This document shows, in pieces, positions 33,561 to 38,497 of a stretch of 38,497 nt of DNA. Under the pieces are notes generated by a model. The model searched no databases. It was not told the DNA's origin and worked only from the letters and a program-made list of their open reading frames with translations. The translations under genes and the position numbers were made by a program. The stretch's first letter is position 1. Each line of letters begins with the position of its first letter. Where the stretch lies: positions 1 to 38,497 of the forward strand of contig JAJYGW010000384.1 in NCBI GenBank assembly GCA_021790615.1. Reading direction: 5' to 3'. This stretch comes from Actinomycetes bacterium. Lineage in GTDB: Bacteria > Actinomycetota > Acidimicrobiia > Acidimicrobiales > JAKAOS01.

Positions 33561-33635
33561 ATCGATAGGCGCGAACCCGTGGCACGTTGACCGTCGAAAT
33601 GACGGTTAAGTCTCCTCGGGTTCGCGCCTATCGAT
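33561..33635. repeat. 75-base inverted-repeat element with nested hairpin (MITE-like or structured terminator)
   Basis: Bases 33561-33579 are perfectly complementary to 33617-33635 (19 bp arms). The 37-base interior holds its own 6-bp hairpin (33590-33595 with 33601-33606, 5-base loop). Flanking GGGA on the left and TCCC on the right extend the symmetry after one unpaired base. The interior is less GC-rich than its surroundings. It sits between the convergent oxidase gene and the small membrane protein gene. CTCCCG occurs just left of the element and immediately after the right arm, but the left copy is three bases removed, so a target duplication is not established. Confidence 0.7.
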
Positions 33636-33671
33636 CTCCCGATCGGCCGCACCGACCGGCCGCCGCTGACC

Positions 33672-33893
33672 TCAGGCCCTCTGGCGCTTCTTCCTCCTCC
33701 GCCCGAGACCCCCGACGGCGCCGATGGCAGGCGCCAGCACGATCCAGAGGGCGATCGTGACGACCATGGACGTCAGGTAGCCGAACGGGCGGACCCCCGT
33801 ATCGGTGCTCAGCGCGCCGGCAAAGAGCATCATGAACCAAGCAGCAAGGAAGAAACTCGGCCCCGCCGCCATCAACTTCGGGATAGCACTCAC
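33672..33893 (-). CDS. Small two-helix membrane protein with DosR-like box
   Basis: From GTG 33893 the protein has 73 residues: a short N terminus (SAIPKLMAAG), helix 1 (about 12-28, PSFFLAAWFMMLFAGAL), a loop STDTGVRPFGY, helix 2 (about 41-63) and a strongly basic tail RRRKKRQRA that should stay in the cytoplasm. I do not recognise a family. The GTG lies 43 bases from the centre of box G with CACACT at -12 to -7, so a leaderless start is favoured over ATG 33944, which lies next to the box itself. Membership of the same regulon is inferred. A membrane role next to respiratory genes is plausible, nothing more. Confidence 0.6.
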   Translation of the reverse strand: MSAIPKLMAAGPSFFLAAWFMMLFAGALSTDTGVRPFGYLTSMVVTIALWIVLAPAIGAVGGLGRRRKKRQRA

Positions 33894-33899
33894 GTCGCC

Positions 33900-33943
33900 A
33901 GTGTGACAGGAGGGCCCGCTGTGCGCCTCGGGACTTATGACCA
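33900..33943 (-). promoter_or_regulatory. DosR-like box G and -10 of the small membrane protein gene
   Basis: Read toward the gene the box is TGGTCATAAGTCCCG (33943-33929), centre 33936; its AGTCCC half-site matches the mycobacterial DosR consensus GGGACTWWAGTCCC while the other half is degenerate. CACACT (33905-33900) is 31 bases away, GTG 33893 43 bases. Confidence 0.42.
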
Positions 33944-34062
33944 TCGATCCGGGTGTGGGCGATCCAGGTGTGGGTCCTCCCTTCGCCCGAGCACTTCGTG
34001 TCGAACGGCCCTAGCTCACCCGCACGCCGATGGCGCAGGCTGGTCGGCATGGTGACGGCCCC

Positions 34063-34995
34063 ATGACGCGACCGGTGATCGAGCTCGAGCATGTGACCAA
34101 GCACTACCGGGCGGGAGGCGGAGTCGACGATGTGAGCCTCGAGGTCGCCGCGGGCGATGTCTTCGGCTTCCTCGGGCCGAACGGCGCCGGCAAGACGACG
34201 ACAATCCGGCTGATGCTCGACCTGATCCGGCCCGATAGCGGGCGCATCTCGATCTTCGGTCTGGATCCGCGCGCCGACGGCATCGCGGTGCGACGCCGTC
34301 TCGGGTACGTGCCGGGTGACCTGGTGCTCTACGAACGCCTGACAGTACGGGAGCTGCTCTCCCACTTCTCCTATCTCCGGGGTGGGCTGCCGTGGGGGGA
34401 GATCGAAGAGCTGACGGAGCGTTTCGACCTCGAGCTCGACCGCCCCATCGGGGCGCTGTCGAAGGGAAACCGGCAGAAGGTCGCTCTCGTGCAGGCGCTC
34501 ATGGGCCGTCCGGACCTGCTCGTTCTGGATGAGCCGACGAGTGGGCTCGACCCGCTCGTGCAGCGTCAGGTCCACGAGGCCCTGAGAGAGGCGGCGAGCG
34601 CGGGGAGGACAGTCTTCCTGTCGTCGCACTTCCTGGCCGAGGTCGAGCAGGTGGCCGACCGCGTCGGCATGATCCGTGCCGGGCGGCTGACGGCCGTGGA
34701 GCGCGTGGCCGACCTGAGGTCGAAGTCCGTGCACCTGGTGGAGGTGCGTGTCGCAGGCCGGCTCGACGCGGAGCGGTTCCGGCAGCTGCCGGGCGTCACG
34801 AGTCTCGATGTCGTCGGCCAGACCGTCCATCTCAGGATCGCCGGGCCGCTCGACCCGCTCGTGCGGGAGCTGGCGCACCACGATCTCGAGGACCTCTCGA
34901 TCCGCGAGCCCGACCTCGAGGAGGTGTTCCTCGAGCACTTCGGCGCCACCGCACCGACCGAGCCGAGGAGGGAGGCACCCACACATGCGCCATGA
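34063..34995 (+). CDS. ABC transporter ATP-binding protein
   Basis: The protein is 310 residues from ATG 34063. It has Walker A GPNGAGKTTT, the Q-loop region near RRRLGYVPGD, signature LSKGNRQKV, Walker B LLVLDEPTSGLDP and the switch His in FLSSHFLAEVEQ. A C-terminal extension of about 90 residues (HLVEVRVAGRLDAERFRQLPGV...DLEEVFLEHFG) is typical of the CcmA/DrrA-like subfamily that drives ABC-2 exporters. It powers the permease encoded directly downstream. An in-frame ATG at 34030 would add 11 residues of poor similarity; neither start has a clear Shine-Dalgarno, so I prefer the later one with low certainty. Confidence 0.9.
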   Translation: MTRPVIELEHVTKHYRAGGGVDDVSLEVAAGDVFGFLGPNGAGKTTTIRLMLDLIRPDSGRISIFGLDPRADGIAVRRRLGYVPGDLVLYERLTVRELLSHFSYLRGGLPWGEIEELTERFDLELDRPIGALSKGNRQKVALVQALMGRPDLLVLDEPTSGLDPLVQRQVHEALREAASAGRTVFLSSHFLAEVEQVADRVGMIRAGRLTAVERVADLRSKSVHLVEVRVAGRLDAERFRQLPGVTSLDVVGQTVHLRIAGPLDPLVRELAHHDLEDLSIREPDLEEVFLEHFGATAPTEPRREAPTHAP

Positions 34996-35803
34996 ACGTC
35001 GCGCCGTCCTGCTCCACTCGGTCTTCGAGCGCGCCTTCCACGAACAGATGAGGGCCCTCGCAGGCTGGGCGATCGGCATCGCCGTGTACTGCCTGTTGAT
35101 GGTGAGCGTCTACCCCACGATCCGCGACAACACGAGCATCACGAAGCTCGTCGACAGCTATCCGAAGGCCTTCCGCCAGATGTTCGCCATCTACGACTTC
35201 GGGTCAGGCCCCGGCTACCTGAGGGGGGAGATCTTCTCGTTGGTGGGTCCGCTCCTCGTCGTCATCCTCGCCGTCCTCTGGGGCTCCGACCTGATCGCGG
35301 GCGAGGAGGAACGAGGGACGATCGACATCTTGCTGGCCAACCCCGTTTCGCGCCGCAGGCTCTGCCTCGAGAAGTGGGCTGCCATGACGCTCGGGGTCGC
35401 CGGGGTGTCGGCAGTGTTCGCTGTCGTGCTCCTCGCCGTCGGTCCGGCAGCAGAGCTGCACGTCGGTGTCGACCCCCTCATCGCCGCCACCTTGGCGACG
35501 GCGCTGCTCGGCATCGTGTTCGGCACGACTGCTCTCGCCATCTCGGCCGGAACCGGCAGGCGTGGCCTCGCCCGCGGGGTCACTGCTGCGCTCGCCGTGG
35601 CGGCCTACCTCGTGAGCTCACTCTCGGGTCTCGTGGGTTGGCTCGGGCCGGTGCGCCCCGCATCACCGTGGTACCACGCCCTCGGCGTCGATCCGCTCGC
35701 GAACGGCCTCTCGTGGCACCCGCTCGTGCTCGTCGCCCTCACCTTGGCACTCCTCGTCCTCTCGGTGACCGCTTTCGAGCGTCGCGACCTCGCCGTCAGC
35801 TGA
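34985..35803 (+). CDS. ABC-2 type exporter permease
   Basis: The 272-residue protein has six hydrophobic segments. The first follows RALAGWAIGIAVYCLLMVSVYP, and a periplasmic-side loop with YPKAFRQMFAIYDFGSGPGYL comes before helix 2. LIAGEEERGTIDILLANPVSRRR is the classic ABC-2 cytoplasmic motif between helices 2 and 3. With the ATPase encoded upstream it should form an exporter; the substrate (drug, lipid or peptide) is not readable. A strong AGGAGGGAGG ends about 9 bases before ATG 34985, and the gene overlaps the ATPase gene by 11 bases. It is convergent with the VOC gene at 35886. Confidence 0.9.
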   Translation: MRHERRAVLLHSVFERAFHEQMRALAGWAIGIAVYCLLMVSVYPTIRDNTSITKLVDSYPKAFRQMFAIYDFGSGPGYLRGEIFSLVGPLLVVILAVLWGSDLIAGEEERGTIDILLANPVSRRRLCLEKWAAMTLGVAGVSAVFAVVLLAVGPAAELHVGVDPLIAATLATALLGIVFGTTALAISAGTGRRGLARGVTAALAVAAYLVSSLSGLVGWLGPVRPASPWYHALGVDPLANGLSWHPLVLVALTLALLVLSVTAFERRDLAVS

Positions 35804-35885
35804 CCTGGTTCACCAACAGCGACATGAGGTTGTTCAGTCTTGCGGCGTCGTCTCGGGTGTCACCTGGCGGGCTGGCCTCAGGGGA

Positions 35886-36254
35886 TCACGACGGTGCTCG
35901 AGCCCCCGCGCGGGATCGGAGCACGCAAAATTCGTTGCCTTCGGGATCCTCGAGGACGACCCACGTCTGTACGCCCTGGCCGACATCGGCGCGGGCTGCG
36001 CCGAGGTCGAGCAGACGCGCCACTTCCGCCTCCTGATCGTCGGGCCGAAAGTCGAGGTGCAGGCGATTCTTGAGGGTCTTTGCTTCAGGGACGCGAACGA
36101 ACAGCAGGCCGGGCAGTCGGCCCTCAGAGGGACGGATCTCGAACTCGTCGGGATCGTCTCCGACGATGACCCACTCGAGAGCGGCTGCCCACCACCGCCC
36201 CAGAGCCGCCGGATCGGAGGCGTCCACGATGACCTGCTCCCATTCCAGCGTCAT
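35886..36254 (-). CDS. VOC-family (glyoxalase-like) protein
   Basis: The 122-residue protein has the two-module vicinal-oxygen-chelate fold: LEWEQVIVDASDPAALGRWWAAALEW in the first half, NRLHLDFRPDDQEAEVARLLDLGAARADVGQGVQTWVVLEDPEGNEFCVL in the second. DPEGNEFCVL with its Glu is the usual C-terminal signature of the Glyoxalase_6 type. Such proteins bind metals or small ligands; many are of unknown function or antibiotic-binding. AGGAGG lies 8 bases before ATG 36254. The flavin-reductase-like gene upstream is on the same strand, about 97 bases away. Confidence 0.85.
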   Translation of the reverse strand: MTLEWEQVIVDASDPAALGRWWAAALEWVIVGDDPDEFEIRPSEGRLPGLLFVRVPEAKTLKNRLHLDFRPDDQEAEVARLLDLGAARADVGQGVQTWVVLEDPEGNEFCVLRSRAGARAPS

Positions 36255-36351
36255 CAGCTCGCCCTCCTGGTAGGAGAAGTCTTTGTGTTGCCTGGACGCT
36301 GAATGTTAGTTGGCGGCTGTGCGACTCGGGCCCCGAACGCTCGCCCGCTCC

Positions 36352-36891
36352 TCACGGCTTCTGAAGGACCGAGTACTGCCCGCGGAACCGGGCGAGCGGA
36401 GCCGAGGCGCGAGTCGAGAAGTCGATCTCCTCGACGGCGCCGACGACGAGCTCTTGGAAGCCGGCCGGCTCGGCTCGAAGGAACCGGCAACCTGCGACGG
36501 TGCGGTCTCCGCTGAGCCTCGGTCCGTAGGGCGCGTCGACGAACTCGAGCCCCTCGAACGGATCGCCCGGATACTGCCCGGCAAACGCACCGGCGAGATG
36601 GCGGTCGTCCTTGCTCAGGACGTGGACGAGGAACCGGCCGCTCGTCTCGGCAAGCTCCCTCAGCTCGGACAGAGGGTCGACGAGCCCGAGCACGTGCGGC
36701 GGGTCGCCTTCTGCAACAAGGAGGGAGGAGATGGTGAGACCGGCACGACTTGCGATGGTGCTGGCGGTCCACACCGTGACCGGCGCGACGAGCCGCCCTC
36801 GCAGGCGGCGGTCGGACCGCCTGTCCTCGGCCGGAGTCTCGAACGGGTCTTCGGTGCGCAACCGGACTTTGGGCTCGTCCTCGGGCGTCAC
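36352..36891 (-). CDS. Flavin reductase-like domain protein
   Basis: The 179-residue protein has the split-barrel FMN-binding fold of flavin reductases and HpaC-like proteins: VAPVTVWTASTIASRAGLTISSLLVAEGDPPHVLGLVDPLSEL, then ETSGRFLVHVLSKDDRHLAGAFAGQYPGDPFEGLEF and RTVAGCRFLRAEPAGFQELVVGAVEEIDF. It probably binds FMN or FAD (or F420) and either reduces it with NAD(P)H or acts on a small substrate. No partner monooxygenase gene is adjacent. Length is normal. An N-terminal charged stretch of about 30 residues precedes the domain, so a shorter start is possible. Confidence 0.8.
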   Translation of the reverse strand: MTPEDEPKVRLRTEDPFETPAEDRRSDRRLRGRLVAPVTVWTASTIASRAGLTISSLLVAEGDPPHVLGLVDPLSELRELAETSGRFLVHVLSKDDRHLAGAFAGQYPGDPFEGLEFVDAPYGPRLSGDRTVAGCRFLRAEPAGFQELVVGAVEEIDFSTRASAPLARFRGQYSVLQKP

Positions 36892-36960
36892 GAGTCCGGT
36901 CTATCGCGCCGGAGCAGAACACGCCTCGAGCTCCTCGGGACTCTCGAGCCCTCGGGGCCG

Positions 36961-37389
36961 TCACGTCACGTGGAGGGACCCGTCCTCGTTGAACTCGAAG
37001 GCACCCCAGGCCACTTCCCAGAGGTAGCCGTCCGGATCGGTGAAGTACCCCGTGTAGCCGCCCCACTCGGCCTCGGAGCCCGGCTTCACGATCCTGCCTC
37101 CGGCCGCCTCTGCCTGCGCGAGCAACGCATCCACCTCGTGGCGCTCACGGACGTTGTGAGCGAGCGTGATGCCGCTGAACCTCGACCGCGGAACGTCCCA
37201 TCCGGGTCCGATGTCGTCGGCGAGGTCGGAGTACGGGAACAGGGCGAGCGAAGTGCCACTCGTCTGGAAGAACACGATGCCGTCCGCGGGTCGCCTCGTC
37301 GTCGGAAACCCGAGGCCCTCCTTGTAGAAGCGGTATGACCGCTCGAGGTCGCCGACACCGAGCGTCACGAGCGAGATGCGGGGCTCCAT
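36961..37389 (-). CDS. VOC-family (glyoxalase/bleomycin-resistance fold) protein
   Basis: The 142-residue protein opens ISLVTLGVGDLERSYRFYKEGLGFPTTRRPADGIVFFQTSG and ends YTGYFTDPDGYLWEVAWGAF, the two halves of the VOC fold; the Glu of LWEVA is a common metal ligand. FSGITLAHNVRERHEVDALLAQAEAAGGRIVKPGSEAEWGGY is typical of the second module. The catalytic function is unknown. ATG 37389 overlaps the threonine aldolase stop by one base (TGATG), so it is translated from the same mRNA and may handle a related small molecule. Confidence 0.87.
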   Translation of the reverse strand: MEPRISLVTLGVGDLERSYRFYKEGLGFPTTRRPADGIVFFQTSGTSLALFPYSDLADDIGPGWDVPRSRFSGITLAHNVRERHEVDALLAQAEAAGGRIVKPGSEAEWGGYTGYFTDPDGYLWEVAWGAFEFNEDGSLHVT

Positions 37390-38438
37390 CAGCCGACAGC
37401 CTCGCGGACCGCCGCCACCAGCGCGGCCACGTCCTCGGATGTGCTCGCGAACGAGCACATCAGCCGGACCTCGCCCGTCTCCTGGCTCCACTCGTGGAAG
37501 CTGAACTGCTCCCGCACCGCCTCCACCACTCCCTCGGGAAAGGTGGCGAACACACCGTTCGCCTGAGTCGCCTGCGTGACCCGAACTCCGTCGATGCCGG
37601 CGAGAGCGGTGGCGAGGCGCGCTGCCATCTCGTTCGCGTGCCTCGCCGAGCGCAGCCACAGGTCGCCTTCGTAGAGGGCAAGCAATTGGACGGAGAGGAA
37701 TCGCATCTTCGAGGCAAGTTGGGTGTCCATCTTCCGGAGGTACCTGATGCTCTGCACAGCGTCCGGGTTCAACACGACGACGGCTTCGGCGAACAGCCCG
37801 CCGTTCTTCGTCCCGCCGAGGGAGAGGACGTCGACCCCAGCCTCGGACGTGAGCGCGCCGAGCGTGACTTCGAGGTGGGCGGCGGCATTGGCCAGGCGAG
37901 CACCGTCCATGTGGACCCACAGCCCGAGGCCGTGCGCCTGGTCGGCGAGCGCGCGCAGGTCCTCTGGCGCGTACACGGTCCCGACCTCGGTCGCCTGGGT
38001 CACCGAGATAGCCGACGGCCGAGCCCGGTGCTCGTCCTCGAGACCCCACGCCTGGCGCTCCACGAGCTCCGGCGTCAGCTTCCCGTCGGTCGTCGGCACC
38101 GTCAACAACTTCACGCCGCCCACACGCTCTGGAGCCCCGCACTCGTCGGTCGCGAGGTGCGCGCCCTCGGCGCAGATCACCGCGCCCCACTTCGGCACGA
38201 GGGACTGGACGCCGATCACGTTGGCGCCGGTCCCGTTGAAGACGGGGAACACCTCGCTCGCCTCGCCGAAGTGCCGACGGGCGACCTCGCCGAGACGTGC
38301 CGTCCACGGATCAGCCCCGTACGCGCCCGCGAAGCCGACGTTCGCATCCACCATGGCGTTCAGGACCTCGGGGTGTGCGCCTGCGTAGTTGTCGGACGCG
38401 AACGCCTCGCTCACCCGGGTGGCGTCGAGTGCGGCCAT
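37389..38438 (-). CDS. Low-specificity L-threonine aldolase / beta-eliminating lyase family
   Basis: The 349-residue PLP enzyme has SDNYAGAHPEVLNAM at the N terminus, FNGTGANV, the stacking His94 in EGAHLATDECGAPE, Asp178 and Arg181 in HMDGARLANA and the PLP-binding Lys211 in LGGTKNGG, matching the threonine aldolase family. It splits L-threonine or L-allo-threonine to glycine and acetaldehyde, or related beta-hydroxy amino acids. ATG 38438 gives normal family length. The last 59 bases of the window, its upstream region, show no further gene or clear promoter. Confidence 0.92.
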   Translation of the reverse strand: MAALDATRVSEAFASDNYAGAHPEVLNAMVDANVGFAGAYGADPWTARLGEVARRHFGEASEVFPVFNGTGANVIGVQSLVPKWGAVICAEGAHLATDECGAPERVGGVKLLTVPTTDGKLTPELVERQAWGLEDEHRARPSAISVTQATEVGTVYAPEDLRALADQAHGLGLWVHMDGARLANAAAHLEVTLGALTSEAGVDVLSLGGTKNGGLFAEAVVVLNPDAVQSIRYLRKMDTQLASKMRFLSVQLLALYEGDLWLRSARHANEMAARLATALAGIDGVRVTQATQANGVFATFPEGVVEAVREQFSFHEWSQETGEVRLMCSFASTSEDVAALVAAVREAVG

Positions 38439-38497
38439 GGGCTCACGGTACCCGCGCTCGCTCGCAGGAGAGCGGACGCCACGCGTCAGCTCAGACG

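Noticed and set aside
33998..34012. Possible DosR-like box GTGTCGAACGGCCCT before the ABC transporter genes
   Set aside because: Five mismatches to GGGACTTTCGGCCCT, and the expected start position (about 34047) matches neither ATG 34030 nor ATG 34063.
1..38497. tRNA, rRNA, CRISPR arrays, intact transposases or prophage genes
   Set aside because: None recognised on either strand; no cloverleaf, spaced repeat array or DDE/recombinase motif seen by eye.

Overview
The window is gene-dense, very GC-rich DNA in which about 30 genes are packed on both strands. GTG starts are common, many starts have no Shine-Dalgarno sequence but a TAnnnT-like -10 hexamer 7 to 13 bases upstream, and many genes overlap by ATGA or GTGA. 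These features, together with the protein families present (HspX-type Hsp20, NrdZ-like protein, phosphoribosyltransferase-hydrolase fusion, group 3b hydrogenase with DUF6390-type protein), point to a free-living actinobacterium. It may be a deep-branching class such as Acidimicrobiia rather than a mycobacterium; that placement is inference.

Positions 1-16150 look like ordinary chromosome. They hold the 3' part of a membrane-anchored HtrA-like protease, an alkyltransferase-like protein, an MFS exporter, a NIPA/DMT-like permease, a gamma-glutamyltransferase, a 1295-residue hybrid histidine kinase/SpoIIE phosphatase/anti-sigma-type ATPase, an acyl-CoA synthetase, a prolyl oligopeptidase, a phosphate-symporter-type MFS protein and a small helical protein.

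Positions about 16150-34000 form what looks like a hypoxia/dormancy island. It holds MscL with a zinc ribbon, an AhpD-like protein, an IorAB-type molybdenum hydroxylase, Hsp20, an unknown protein, a PRT-alpha/beta-hydrolase fusion, a NrdZ-like protein and a nine-gene NAD(P)-linked group 3b [NiFe]-hydrogenase operon. A decayed formate/nitrite transporter, a GlcD-type oxidase and a small two-helix membrane protein follow. Seven promoters in this stretch carry a 15-base motif close to GGGACTTTCGGCCCT, which resembles the mycobacterial DosR (DevR) box. In each case the motif centre lies 29-32 bases before a -10-like hexamer. Six of the seven place the predicted transcription start on or within a base or two of a start codon (leaderless mRNA); Hsp20 instead has a roughly 44-base leader with a strong Shine-Dalgarno. 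No DosR/DosS regulator is encoded in the window.

Two points stand out in the island. The NrdZ-like protein keeps the ribonucleotide reductase fold signatures but has lost the thiyl-radical cysteine and one redox cysteine, and has a single cysteine overall, so it is probably a pseudoenzyme. The PRT-hydrolase gene is preceded by a predicted leaderless 19-codon ORF whose stop overlaps its start.

Positions 34000-38497 return to general metabolism: an ABC exporter pair, two VOC/glyoxalase-fold proteins, a flavin-reductase-like protein and a threonine aldolase. I found no rRNA, tRNA, CRISPR array or intact transposase gene. One 75-base inverted-repeat element (33561-33635) may be a MITE or a structured terminator.
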